DNA of 64,000 nt from Heterobasidion occidentale (Eukaryota > Basidiomycota > Agaricomycetes > Russulales > Bondarzewiaceae). The stretch lies in contig JBCAQO010000005.1 of assembly GCA_039111635.1 (NCBI GenBank), positions 1,178,001-1,242,000 of the forward strand, read 5' to 3'. Below are positions 1 to 13,060 of this stretch, in pieces. How positions within the stretch are numbered: the stretch's first letter is position 1; every line of letters begins with the position of its first letter. The translations under genes and the position numbers were made by a program. A model generated the notes under the pieces. The model was given only the letters and a program-made list of their open reading frames with translations. It was not told the origin of the DNA and ran no database searches.

Positions 1-9
1 AAAATGGTG

Positions 10-50
10 ATGAAGATGGGAGATGAAAATGAAAATGAAAATGATTTTTT
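10..50. repeat. GAAAAT microsatellite in last visible TRA1 intron
   Basis: Four or more near-perfect copies of a GAAAAT hexamer followed by a run of eight T. It lies downstream of the last visible TRA1 donor, so it is probably intronic. Confidence 0.7.
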
Positions 51-156
51 TTGAGATTTTAAGAAAAAAACCAAGGTGAAAGTGGAAGTGAAAACAAAAG
101 AGGGCGTCAGGTCAGCGGGCGGGGGTTACGAGGGTGAGGCTGAACGGGGCACGCAC

Positions 157-3100
157 CGTCTCGCGCTCGACCTTGCACGCCATCGTCTCGGCGCGCTTGA
201 CGACGCCGTCGATGTTCTGTGCGACGTTCTGCCGGAAGGAGAGGTCGAACATCCACGGCTTGTGGCGCCCGTGGAGCCACGTCATCACCTCGTCGCGCGC
301 GAACAGGCACAACTGCTGCTCGAGGTCGAACTGCGCGCGGGGTCAGCGGTCAGCGGGCGGTGCAGGGAGAATGGGGAGAGAGCTGGGGCGGGAACGTACC
401 TCTGGCTCGGTGAGGCTGCGGCCCATGGCCATGAGCGCCGACGTGAGGATGCCCTCGGTGTAGATGGGCCCGACGAAGTGCTGCATGTTCGGCGTGAAGC
501 GGAACGGCACGACGTCGTTGGACGCGAACACGGGCGCGTTGCTCGCGACGCCTGTGGGGGGCGTCCGCGCCGTCAGCATCTCGCGGCTGGTTTCAGAGTG
601 AGAGTGTACGCACCTGGCAGGACCTCGCTCATGGAGATCAGGCCCGTCCGGCGCGAGATGTGGAACCGCGCGGGCAGGCGGCTCGTCAAGCACAGGATGT
701 ACGTCATGAAGCTCGTCGCGGCGACCTGGAGCGCGAACTGCTTGCGCATCCGCCAGAGCTCGCTCGGGCCGTCCATCGTGCGGATCATGTACTGCGCGGC
801 GGGAGACAGACAGGGGTGAGCTCCGTGCAGACGTTCTGCATTCCCTGTGGACGCACCTGCGTGATCACTGTCTCGGGCACCATGTGTGTCATGACGTCGT
901 CCAGGATATGCTTTTTGAGCGTGAAAAACTCGTGCCGGGAGGGCTGAATGATGATAAAGGGTCAGAAATGTACGAAATGACATGCCGATCAGAACGGACC
1001 ATCCGTTGATTCTCCTCCTTGAAGTCGCGCAGCACCGTCTTGACCTTCTCGCCGGGAACCAGGATAGGGTCCTCTCGCGCGATGTTGGCGCTCTCGCAGA
1101 ACTGATCGTAGATATCCCCAAATGTGACGTAGGACGAATCATTCTGTAGCAGGCGCAGGTTCGTGCTGCAGGCGATGGCAGCTGGAATGTGGAACGTTAG
1201 ATTCCGCTTCCGAGACTCCTTCTTACGACTGAGGATACTGGTTTGGGTTTAATCAGTGACAAAGTTGAATGGCAGACTTCGAAAGGACACCCACTTATTG
1301 AAAGTCCGGAAGATCTGCAAGACTCTCTCCTCTCGTCGAATGTGTCTGCCCGAAGGCAACTGGACATTGAAAGACACACGAGAGTTGTCCGTACCATGGA
1401 TCGTAAAACGTCTCCAGCAGTACCCGTGAGAGCGACAGTTTTCGAACTTGGGTCCAAACTTGAGGATCTTGGCAAAGTTCTGGTTGCTATCCTTGTCCTA
1501 AGATCCGAGATCCGATCTGAACAACAGCTGTCTCGCATAGCCACAGCTCACGTACCTCTGTATATTGCCCAGGGATCTCGATGTCGTCAAATTTGGCGTA
1601 TTGAAACTCCGTCAGATAATGACTGAGCAAGTCGAGCGGCTGTATGCGAGGTCGGGAGTCGAGGTACTTCTCATAACGGTCCCGCCATTGTTGCAGTCGA
1701 CGGATGTACTCGTGGTGCGTTGGCTTGCTCTTTAGGAAGTCTTCTTCGTAATCAGCCTGTAGTTGTGTTGAATATAGGCCACGGGAGAGTTATGTGTTTC
1801 GTTGTACATACCCGAGCCTGACCGGTCAAGTTGCTCGTCATTCTGTTCAGGTAGGCGACCGTGGCGGGACTCAATTGACCGTCGTCTTCGAGAACATTGA
1901 TTCGCATCGCGTATTGCTGTTTGCATTGTTGATAAGCTTGGTAGCCTCCGAGTAGGGTTGAAAGCAACTTACCTGCATCGCGTCCAGAAGCAACATGCAC
2001 ACAAGTCGATAAATCTCCTCTTCCGCCGTGGCTTTGAATCGCTGATGTATTTGATCGACCATCGTTTCCATACTTAAAATCAGGAGAGGGAATGCAGTCT
2101 TGAGAATCTGGACGACCTCGTCGATAGTTTCCCACGACTGTCGTTGGGGCCCGGGGACCTCTGAATTTTGGGGAGCTGAAGGAGCATTCGTAGAAGCTTG
2201 AGTGGCAGCTCCAGGACCAGATCCGTGGTTCGCAGATGCTGAATCAGCCGGATGGTTTTCAAGCTTCACGTTAGCCGCAAGGGATTCTTGCGTCTGGCCA
2301 GAGTCGACGCGTCTCAGGGCATCGTTATTGGCGGGGGAAGATTGAAGTCGACCGTTGTTGGCATTCATCCTGGCAGCCGCAATAGCTGCGGCTTGCTGTT
2401 TCCTTACAAAGTTCATGTCTTCTCGCGTAGTGCGAAGCTGGAAGAACAGAGCCTAGCGAGGGAATACAATGTGAGAAATGAGTCGGCAAAAACCGAGAGA
2501 AACACACTTGAGGATATAATTTCGCCAGGGCCAAAAGGATATACCGTGCTTGTTTGACTTCACGCTGCGATATCGACAAGCACAGCTGAGGAATGAAAGA
2601 GATCCAGAACCAGAATGCAGCCTCGCCCTTGTATGTATCAAATGCCCTAGAAATTGTGTAGTTGTTGTCGTCGACACTGAGGAGCCAAAGGACACGAGCC
2701 AGAAGAGGTCGACTCCTCCCGTTCTTGTAGAGACCTGCAGCTTGGAGGTAGCAGCTGACAGCGCTCGCTGCATGGTTCATGTCGTTGGGCATTTCCTTGA
2801 ACATTTTGTCGTTGAACTTTCCCCATTCCGCCCAAGACTTCGCCTGACCCATGTCCAGCTGAACGGCTTGGCCAAAGGCTTGATTCGCTTCTTCGTTTCG
2901 GCTGGAGCGAGCATGGAACATTCCCTTCAGCGTATAAAACTCCGCCTTCTGCGCGATGGAAAAGTACATCAGATTGGTATTGTTTATCACCTCTAGGCCG
3001 GCTTGAAGGTCGTGCGGCTTCTGGTAATGACACCGTGCTTGTTCGCGGAGCTTCAGAAAAGCCTCAGAGATTTCGATATTAGGGAGGGTGTAGATCTTGT

Positions 3101-6100
3101 TCAAGAGGGTGAAGCAGACTTCCAAAAGATCGTGTTTTCGGGCAACATGAGCAAACCTATTGATGATCCACGCCGTTTCATGATATCCCCGGAAACCAAA
3201 GGTGTTCGTATTGTTAGCAGCAGCTCCGCCTTGTGTCGACCCACCTATTAAAGGGACATAGGCTTTGTTGATAGCGTTGAACACGTTCTGCCTCCAGGCA
3301 ACCAAGTCACTCCAAATGCTGATATCGTCGCTTCGATTGGGGAGTCGCTCGCGCCATGCTTGCAGCACCATCTTCAAATCAGATGATTTCTTCTCCAGGT
3401 TTTGCGCGGTGGTAGTAGAAAGAGACCCGAAGATCTGTACAGCCTCTTGTAGCTCCACGAACTGTTGGAAATGTTGCATTAATGGAACGTGGGCCAAGGT
3501 AAGTTGAGGAGGCAGGGCGACCCATTTCCGGAGCGATAACTGCATGGCATCCTCGAGAATCTTGGTGAATTCGGTGTTTTTATCGACGGCAGCAGGCATT
3601 TTGAGCAACGCGATGAAAGCTTCGAAGACGCGACGACGTGGTGTGGCTACCTCTGGTAGGGAGTTGACTTGCTCCTCTAGCGCTTCCCTATTTTCAGCCC
3701 AGTCTTTGATTCGCCACGCGCCCTCCAACGCCAGTTCCTGATTGCCCTCACTGCGCGCAAACTCGCACAAAATGTCCCATTGCTGAAGTTTTTCGGCCGA
3801 CAAGATCCAATGGTCCTCCCAGAAGCAGTATTCCTGCTCTGAGAAAGGCAAGTTGCCTGATCGTGACTTGGTCTGCGCATTCTCGTACATTGTCGCAGCT
3901 TGCTCCCACATGCCGTTTTGCTCGAATGAAATCCCAATGTTTGTTTCCAGGTGCAAGCAGCGCCGACGCCACAGACCATAGAAGAGATCATCCTCTGCCA
4001 TTTCCGCATATAACTCTGCCAATGAGTCGTACACGGTGTCACGAACAGAGGGGTCATCTTCGATGGCACGGTTCATTGATTGCAAGATCTCAAAACCAGC
4101 ATACCATGCGCCATGTGTCTTAGCCAAATACTTGACAAGGTGAGGTGGAAGCATCATGGCGGCGAACAAGCATTGGCAGCTGTTAAGAGTGTCTGTACCG
4201 CATTTGGTCGGAGATCTGCTTGTCTGATCTGATAGTCTTTGCTTAGAAGGCTGATGGTATGATGTGTGATGTCCATCTGTTCTCGGCGAGAGAGTGACGT
4301 CCAGGCGACAGGAAATATTGACACCCATGTGGTGTGTGCAACGGCAGGATCGAGATACAGGAGACGCTGCATAGGTCGGATAAAATCTTGAATTCGACGC
4401 TGAGCAAAAGGTGTCGCTGAACCGAGCGAGGAAAGAGCCTTTCGCTCGGGTACCATGGGGCTGTCCACATCCACAGATCCTAGCAGAAGATGCAGAGCAA
4501 GGTAAATCCAGGGGCTATCAGCCAACGCTTCCCAGCTTTGAACGCCTAAGATATATGATAGTCGACTGATCAATGCTCGGGGGACGCTGACATCAAGGAG
4601 ATCTATGAATTTTTCCCTCATGACAGGGTCTCGCGCACGGCACCCCAGCAAAAACGATTGTTCCAGTTTTGTGGTCAATTCGCTCCGACGCAGGGTAGGA
4701 TCCGTGTAAATCTGATAGATCAGCTCCAAGTGGGCACTGTACAGGGCATCACCACGAGTTTCAAAGGCGGCCATCTTCTGAAGAACCGACGCCTTCTCCT
4801 TCATTGTCGGATATGGCTCGCGTCTATGCAACGCCCAATCTCGAGCTATGTCAAGCATGTATTTGCAGAGGGAGAGGCTCTTTGATTTTTCAACCAATGT
4901 CATGAGTGTGAGGATGAGCCACCTTCGTTGGTCGCCGAGAAATGAGGCCGAGAGCTGGCAGATGTCTAGGATTGATGTCACGAGACGTGTATTGTGGTCA
5001 TAATTGTTCGACGGAGCTTGTGCTTGAAGGTGTTCCTTGGCTAATTTGCTGAGGAGCTTCATCAGAAGGGCGCCGAAGGACTCGATGCGCTCAGGCACAG
5101 TTTCCACCACTGACTTCAACATCAATAAGGTCCCACGCCAGCCAGTGGTATTGCGCAAGCCTTCGCCTATCGCAGAATGGACGTAGTTGTGGAAGTCTGC
5201 CATATCACCTTGCTGGTCCTCATCCTCCTTTGGCAAGGGAAACAGCTTGATCAACCGATGGAAGACCGGATGCAATGCGTCATGGAGATTCGCATCATCA
5301 GCGACCATTCCCTTGCGTACCAGACGCGAAAGTATGGCAGCATTATCGGTGTCAGCGAACCAGGAATCGTCTTTGTCGGCCGCGACTACCTGTAAGACCT
5401 TCGCAGCACCGAGGGCTTGGCTGATGGCAATATCGGTGCTGAGCTCAGTCTGCCGATGGTATAGTCAGATTCGATCTCACTGATTCACAAAGAACCTCAC
5501 CTGCTCGAGAGCGCGAGAGAAATAGTTGAGCTTGACCGTGACGTCGCTCCACCCGTTAGGCCCCACAATCGTCCGCAGCAAGGCCAGCGCGCGAGGGACT
5601 AGGGCATTACGAGACTGGACGTCGTGGGCTGAGGTGGCAAGGCGAACCAAGTAGCTGACGACACTTTCACGGAATCCTAGGGGCGTGATCCAGATTGAAC
5701 CTACACTATTGGAAGACGAAAGTTCCTCCGTTGCCTTTTGTTCCCAATTCACAATGGTCTGCATGATGTCGATGGTTAATAGGCGTGATTCACCGGATGC
5801 TGACCCTTGCAAACCAAGCTTCGGAAGGGAATTGACCATATGTGGAATGAAAAGTGCGCGAACGGGATAGAACAAGGCTGACTGACGGACAACAAGTTGA
5901 TAAACAGTCATCATCTGGGATTGTCCGCTACTCTCTTCTGCTAATAAGCGTCGGGTTGTCTTGGCCCATTGAGGATATCCAGATTCTTGCGCTGTCGACC
6001 GAGGCAACGCTGGTGCCAACGTGTCGAGTGCCTGGCGGACCAGATTCCTTCCCTCATGATGCGGCGGCCTGAGCAGTCCAGTCCAAGCCCTGAGAATGAA

Positions 6101-9100
6101 CTTTTGGGGGGTCTCAAAAGTATCAAAAAAGCGGGCAGCGAGAAGATACGAGACCTGCTTCACAACTACGTCCTCGCTAGTGATGTAGTGCCATGCACAT
6201 TTGATGATATCCTTGCGGGCAACCTCTAGTAGATCGGGATAATACTGGACGATGACGGTGGTGAGGTGAAGTAGCTCGATGTTGAAAGTATCATCAGCAT
6301 CTGCAAACGTTCGGTTGTCGATCATCGGTTGCCATATCCGCCTGTGAATTTGTGTGATCATGTCTTCGTCAAGCAATCCCTCCTTCGCTGTCGATTGAGC
6401 ACAAGTCAGCAACATTGGTGTAATGATCACACGGATGAAGTGCATCTTGCGCGCCCAGCCAGGGGAAGGATCTGAAAACCATGTCAAGAAACGGAGGAGA
6501 ACGCTTCGCTGGTAGAAGATATCTTTGCTGAACGCCACTTGACGGTACAGGAATCGTGTGACGCGGACAAGGTCCATAGGCAGATTACGAGTAAATATGG
6601 TCATGATCTCAAACAAAAGATCGACTCGAGGTGTTGCTTCGACTGCCTTTTGAAAGAGTGACAGGATGATGGAGTGTCGGTGTACAGCATCAGAGATCGC
6701 AGATGCATCCTCTTCAGAAGGGGGTATCTCGGAGCGCCAAACGTGGAGCAACGCATCGATGACATAGTTGTCTTTATCCAAGAGCCACGTAGGACTGATA
6801 TTGGCAAGGTCCGAGCAAAGTTGAAGACCTGGCATGAGCAAGCCGCGATTTTCCCCAAGAATACAGCCCGAGATGATTACAGACGTCCTCGATGACAGCT
6901 CTCGCAGTAGATTTGGGGCAATACGAGCCTGCAAAACACTCCGGAAGGTTCTCAGATGCCGTGGCATGTGCAAGTGTTTCATGAAGAAATCTGTAGCTTC
7001 GATGTAGTAGCGATCTACATACTTTCCCAAGGGCTCCGAAAAAGGGCTAGGATTGGAGAAGTGAAGCTGAGCTTCTACCTGTACTATGGCATTGATGAGG
7101 TTTTCCAAGAAGATGTTGGCAGTGGAGGGGAGCAGATGGAAAATGTTAGCGAGCCGAATAAGCTTCATTATCCCTTCATTATCCGCTAAGGGAACTCTTG
7201 ACGAGGCTTGTAGCACCTGAGGATCAGCGACAACGCGAAAATGCTCCAAGAGTTTGTGACCAATCTCGACCTTAAAATATGTCGTCAAGAGTTCTAATAT
7301 CTCGCCAGTCCTTCCAGTCCAGGGACGGTGAGGCGCTTCGGATCAGCAAGGTTAAGCAAGATTGGACGCAGGCCTGTCTGTAACAGCTCTTTGGGCAGAC
7401 GACTTTGGTGAGTGAGAACCATTCTAAGGCCTTCATGGGCGACTTCCTTCACTTCCTTCGACGGCGAGTACAGTGATTTGAAATATACACTGGTGACTCT
7501 GTCATTGTCAGTACGCGCTTTATATGATATTGATACACTCACTTTTGCCGTGTCTGATGTTGTTTTGAAAAGAAGTCGGTCATGGGCATCGAGGCTGTCA
7601 ACAGTCGGATGCACGCAACCCGTAGTTTGATAATATCTCGGCTGGCCCGCCGTGCGTCTCCCCGCCCAAGGAGTCCGCCCTCATCCGCGTCTGCTAGTGC
7701 TAAAGCTTCGTGGAGGAGTCGAAGCAGTTCATCATTCAACTCTGGAAGGCGCGGGTCAAGGCTAATACAATAACGCATGGCCTCAATCATGCCGATTTGC
7801 ATGGGGAAAGGAAGCGCGCGAAGAGGTTTGGTGTAAATGGCAGTGAGCATGCGATCACGGTGTGGGAGAAGTAGGTCCACCACCGGTTTGCCACTTAATG
7901 TCGCAAGGAGATCTATTGAGGTCTCCGAGGCGCGTCGAACAATAGCATTCGGGTTGGATAACTCCGTGAAGAAGATACCCATGAGGTGAATGATCTTGTT
8001 ACGGTTGTTCACTCCCTCGCCCTGCATGAGATAGCTGTTGCTCAGGCGCAGAACTCGAACCAAGATGCCTAGGATATCTTCAACATCGTTAGGCAAGTCG
8101 TCGGGCATGTCCTTTAGAACGTGTAGCAAGGTGCGAACGAGATCAACCTCTCGATCGTTGATCCACTTGATGCCGAAGTCGGGGATATTGAGGATTAGCG
8201 TTAGACCGGTATATCCTGCCTTTTTGCGAGTCCACGACTCATCCAAGCATAATGCGCTGAATCGGCTGGCGATCTGGTGTAACGTGAGTATGATTTCGTG
8301 AGACGAGATGTCAGGGTTGACATTTCTCGCGATGAGATCCTGAATTATGGAGTTGACGAATTCGCTGGCCTTCTTGGCTTCTGCTGGGACATCGCGCGCC
8401 AGTCCATTCGCCAACGCATCAAGGAAAGAAGCGAATAAGCTGCTTGGCCATCGATGCGACACAATGTCCTGGCTGACACCCCGACGAAGTTCCATGGTGA
8501 ATACGTGATGTGCGAGCTGGCGAATGTAGGTCTCGGCTGGGTCCTGTACTTCCTGGAGATGGATAGCATCGAAAAGGCCTTCCATACAGCGCATGAAAAT
8601 CTCCTCCCGGTCACGTCCTCGTAAGCCCTAGCATTCGACGTCGTTTTCAGCGGGAAGACTCCGAATAAAAGGTCGATATATGTACGCACATCATGCCACA
8701 GTATTGTCACGCATTCTCGAGGTAGTGATATGCGTGGGTTCGATACGGCGATTGCTTCTTCAATGCACGCGATGCCAAGATGGACATCGGTCCTAGCTCT
8801 AAACCTTCATACTTCCCACCGAACGAGATCAGCACCTTCGCAGGATCCGTATGATGATTAAACTTCAACTCTGGCTCTCTGTCCAACAGACGACGATTCC
8901 TGCCGCCTAGTTTGCCCAATATACGAAGTGTCGTGTGAGCATGGTGATGGTTAGCGGGTAAAGGTTTCAGATGGCCTTGAAGCGCTTCCATCAATTCTCT
9001 TAGGACTGTATTGAGCGTGGGATCGAGGAAGTCGGGAGTTAGGTTGTCAATGCACAGCTCCAGCGTGCGCAGCCCTTGGGCGACGAGATCAGGACTGCCG

Positions 9101-11594
9101 CGTAGAGCGAGAGCAAGTGGCTTCATAAGGTAAGATAGGTGGGGCAAAAGATGTGTCAGACGCAACGGAACGGTTAGGCAAAGCTCGACGATCATTTCTC
9201 GACTATAGCCTTCGGAGAGGATCAGTTGCTTGTTAAGGTTCTCGAGCATTTCAGGGAGTAAGGGAAGAACCTCCTTGTACAAAGTTCGAATCGTCCTCCA
9301 CCACCTCCAATTGCACGGAAGAGACCCCGGAGCAGGTGATATAGTTGTGGGTTTGGGCGCCTTAGAAGCTAAAGGGAAGCATTCCATGATGAGTTTCGCC
9401 AAATGTGACGCGAGGATAGGCTCATTGTGCTGAGGGTAAAGAGCGACAGCCCCAAAGGCTAGTTTGTATAACCTGATCGTGACAACCGCGGTCGTATCGT
9501 CGTACTCTCCGAGCAGTGGGAGATTATCCGCGAGGTGACGAAGGACAATGGCGACAAGAGTCGGTGAGGTGCTTTCCCGACTGAACAGGATTTGACAGAT
9601 ATGTAGAAGAGGAGGACGCTTCTGCGAAGCGAGGAAGAACATGCCGATTTTCTGCGACCACACGTTTTGGAAAATGTGTATGTTGACCTCGCAAAGAGCA
9701 CCCGCAAGCCAGTCCATAGACTCAGATGCTTCGCGCGCATCGGTGTCATACAGGCTCATGCAGCGAATACAACCATCAAAGAGGCGAAGTATCAGAGCTC
9801 CATCGGGAACAGGGGCGTCGATCTTCCGTAAGCTCGAAAGGCATGCCCGGAAGCCGTGCATGAACGAGCGAAATAGAAGCCTCGATTCTGTGATAGGTTT
9901 GTCGTTTCATACAAACAGGAATGTCAGAATCTTTTGGCTCACCTGCAAGAACATCCTCTGGCTTCTCAACTGCATAGCTGGCGGCTCCCACTGGTCGCGC
10001 CTTCTCAACAAGATAGATCTTCCCCGTCTCCGGAGTACCTTTCTTACTCCTCTCCAATCGCGCGTTAACCTCTTCCAAAACGCCAAGAACACTGTCCAGC
10101 TTGTCCACGCATGTTTCTAGAAGGTTTGACAAAATCCTCGCCGCTTCTTGTGGCGTTTCCTTCACAGCTACGGTTTCCACTAGGTTGAATAGCATCTTTG
10201 CTGCCAGTGTGTGCACGTTGTTCGATAGACAGGGATTGTGGATGAGCCGTGTGAACACATTGATGATGTGCGCGAGCTGCCGTGGCGTGAGGTCATTTCG
10301 CAAATGGTGCACCAGATCTGCTACAGCAGCAAATGCGGATGCACTTCAAACAGGTCAGCCAAACCACGTTGATGGGAACTAGAGGGACCGACCGTAGCGT
10401 CTCTCTACTCCCTACACTAGAACCTAAAAGCACGTTCTCGTCGAATAGCTTGTCGATCTGAGGAAGCAAAGCACGTCGGTAGGGCGTGCCGAGCAAGTGC
10501 CTGAACACAACGAGAAAGTCCTGATGCAGGTCGTTAGTAGTGTACTAGACGGAAAGAACATGCGGGACGGACTCTTCTAGCCACAATGGCACTTGCCGGG
10601 ATGTCCTGAAGCAACCGCAAGGAAGAAAGCAACAGATTGTCACCGTAGACGTCGTACTGATCTCCCAGGTTTCGAAGGATGTAAGCAAGGTAAGACACCA
10701 TCTAATTATGATATGTAAGCGCTTTCAAAGAGCAATCTCGTCAATTATGAGCGCATACCTTGATCTGCGAAGTGATAAAATCCGTATAGGCTTGCACGTT
10801 CCGAATAGTTGGAGATATCCCAGCCCAGAATCCACCCATTGCCTCGAAATCTTCGCGCGCCTTCTTCTGTGCCGGGGCTTCCAAGGCTAACACCTCGAAT
10901 GTCAGTGGGAGTGTGCCCTGGACATGAGGTGCCACGTATTGGCGGTGTGTTTGCGAGAAGGTTACTAGCACCATACCCATCTCAGCGAGAACCTTGAAGC
11001 TCTTCATGCTTGGCAAAACGATGTTCGTGTCGAGCGAAGGGGAATCCTCAGAGAGCAGCTCTACGACGAGGCCCTTGATGTTCTGAAACACCTCCAGCAA
11101 TATTGACACAAAATCGGCTACGAATTCTTCGGTCAAAATGCGAAATGCGCGTATGATGTCGATGATGGTTTTGCAACAAGTCACGCCGTTCTCTTCATTG
11201 TCGCGACGCAGGAGGTCTAACATGCCCTTTACAAGGGGAAGGGCCTGCGTTCGCGTCCCGTCAGAGGTCGTGACACGATGGAGAATCTCGAGAAGAACAC
11301 GACGGAATTGGTATTCGGGGGCGTCTTTGTGGAATGCAATCTCGCTGGAGCGCAGGATCTCGAGTAGAACTGGAATCATGTGAGGGTAGACGCGACCAGC
11401 ATCAGCATCCCTGACCGTGTCAATCATTTCTCGTAGCTCGCAAGCCACAGCATGTTTAGTTTTCAAATCTTATGAACAGAATGAGCAAGAAGTCGCGAGA
11501 CAGAAGGCGAGTACGCACCTAAGCTAGGATCTGCTATTCGAGCAGCTCGCATCTCCAGATCTGCAGCCGTGCCCAGCTGAGGAATGTTGTCCAT
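157..11594 (-). CDS. TRA1: Tra1/TRRAP, pseudokinase scaffold of SAGA and NuA4 (3' end outside window)
   Basis: Giant PIKK-family protein that recruits the SAGA and NuA4 histone acetyltransferase complexes to activators in the nucleus. The start MDNIPQL lies at 11594. The first two thirds are HEAT repeats; the FAT region follows (about 4150-2000), then the PI3K-like domain. Typical family signatures are visible: YFKVEIGHKLL (about 7270), LPPHLVKYLAKTHGAW (about 4140), RREERVLQIFR (about 1300) and PFRFTPNMQHF (about 500). Catalytic DFG and HRD-type residues are absent, as expected for Tra1. The visible coding ends at RAETMACKVERET at a GTGCGT donor (151-156); no acceptor AG follows before base 1, so the FATC exon is outside the window. 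About 15 short introns are inferred. Single-base frame breaks occur near 4158, 7300, 8710 and a pair at 9281/9340, most likely sequence errors because the flanking residues stay conserved. Confidence 0.95.
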
Positions 11595-12339
11595 ACTGAG
11601 GCGGCCAATGCGAGGCGAGTAACGCCCGCCGAATTGTTGGGAGATGTGGTATAGAGGAAGGGGAGGGAGGTGTGGATGCGGGTTTGGGCTGCAGGCCACT
11701 GCTAGATGCAGTGTGAGATCTATCACGTAATATACTGGACATTTCTGGACACTTTCTGGACATTCACGAAACATTGCTCAATTCTACCGATTCGCGGCTA
11801 TATAACATTTTTCATGACACGGAAAACAGGTATGAGGCCAAGAGCTTATGCAAGGTCATACAACTCGATAGTAAGACTACTCTGATGTGAATCAGAGGTG
11901 AAGGTTGCAGAATGCCGGTCTAGCTCGCTGCATGCATATGCTGGTCTCCGCGCGTCGTATTGTCAGTCAGCCCGTAGGCATTGTACGAGCATCCACCCAA
12001 GAACGCGGGTCAGCCTCTCGGAAAGCGGCTTCCTCGCTGATGGTCGCGCATGCCCTTGCATTCCCGCCACGTGCAGCCGGACGGACAATAATGGCACCTG
12101 CAAGAACCAACGTCAGGACACTCTCTTCTCTACACCGAAAGCGTCTGGAGCCGCATCGATCCGAGCACACGGAGGAAGAAATAGGTGAACAGGGGTGAAC
12201 AGTCCAGTTAGGCAAGAAGAAGGAAGGGCGACAAAGATCGATGGCGACACGGGAAACGAGTGGGATGCGATGGGATCAGAGAAAACAGTACGCACCTCCA
12301 CCCATCTTCAGAGACCTCGACCTCGACCTAGCTCGACCC
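11595..12339. other. TRA1 upstream region, no gene seen
   Basis: Divergent space between the TRA1 start and the decayed C2H2 copy. I see no convincing exon. The first 200 nt should hold the TRA1 promoter and carry a short triple repeat of CTGGACA (11734-11764). Confidence 0.5.
11734..11764. repeat. Triple CTGGACA-type tandem repeat upstream of TRA1
   Basis: Three consecutive units of 10-11 nt, each beginning CTGGACA and separated by short T-rich spacers, about 140-170 nt upstream of the TRA1 start codon. It may be a protein-binding site or simply a small tandem duplication. Confidence 0.5.
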
Positions 12340-13060
12340 TCACGCTTGCCTGCTCCTAGGCATCCGGCGCGGCGGGAGCGGGACAGCGTGTCTCTTCTCC
12401 TTGTGCCGCCTGAGAGCATCATCGCGGCTCAGAAACTTCGCCGCATATGTTGCAACGGACCTTGGAGCCGCCATGCTGTTTGGTGTTCAAGTGGCGTTCC
12501 ATGTCTTCCTCGCGCGATTGTAGCTCTCCGCACAGGCGGCACCGTCGAGGATCCCAGGCGGCCTCGTTCGCCTGGACCGTGCCTGTCCTTCTGCAGGCTA
12601 TTAGGAAAGCCCTCCATCAGCTGCTGTACAGTTTCAGGGACTGTTTCTCTACCGAGGTTTCCACCTGGTGGGTGGACGTCGTTGATGTAAAAGTAGTCGA
12701 TTGGGAGGCATCCCCACCTGTATGACGACTATGGGCTCCCATCTGACTTGAACCCCACTGTCCTCGAGCGGTGAGGCTGGGGCAAGATTGCCCTAGGCTT
12801 CGCAGTCGCTCCCTGCTCTCCACTTCCTCCCACTGCTGGGGCCGAGACCCTCGCCCTTTTCAGTGGCCGCTCCTCTGCCTCTTCCGGCTCGGTCTCTGGG
12901 CCACAGAGATGCAGCCGGCCCAAACATCTCGATGAGCCTAGTGGCGGCCCGGCGTCGATTCGTAGCGCGGCATGGCGCCCGTGAGTGAAGAGTAGGAGGA
13001 AATGAAATCTAATGGATTCCTCCGCGGGATGCAAGGGGTTTCAGCGCGATGGGCCAGCAC
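12340..13060 (-). pseudogene. Decayed copy of the C2H2 zinc-finger gene at 16.1-17.1 kb
   Basis: Reading leftwards, three different frames are needed to follow similarity to the intact gene at 16125-17089. These are a basic patch EERPLKRARV (about 12890), then TFTSTTSTH (about 12690), then PETVQQ (about 12625), then two fingers. Finger 1 is C-X2-C-X12-H-X5-H (CRLCGEL to QH, about 12530). Finger 2 starts CNICGE and continues FLSRDDALRRHKEKRH only after skipping one base at about 12436, which restores the standard 12-residue spacing. The frame also carries an in-frame TGA at about 12617. DNA similarity is clear at 12609-12641 against 16445-16478. I see no equivalent of the intact gene's first exon. 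Part of the damage could be sequence error, since single-base breaks are common in this window, but the number of frames and the missing exon favour a pseudogene. Confidence 0.55.

Noticed and set aside
76..819. 247-residue plus-strand open frame over the TRA1 3' end
   Set aside because: It is the antisense shadow of conserved TRA1 pseudokinase exons in GC-rich DNA and has no motif of its own.
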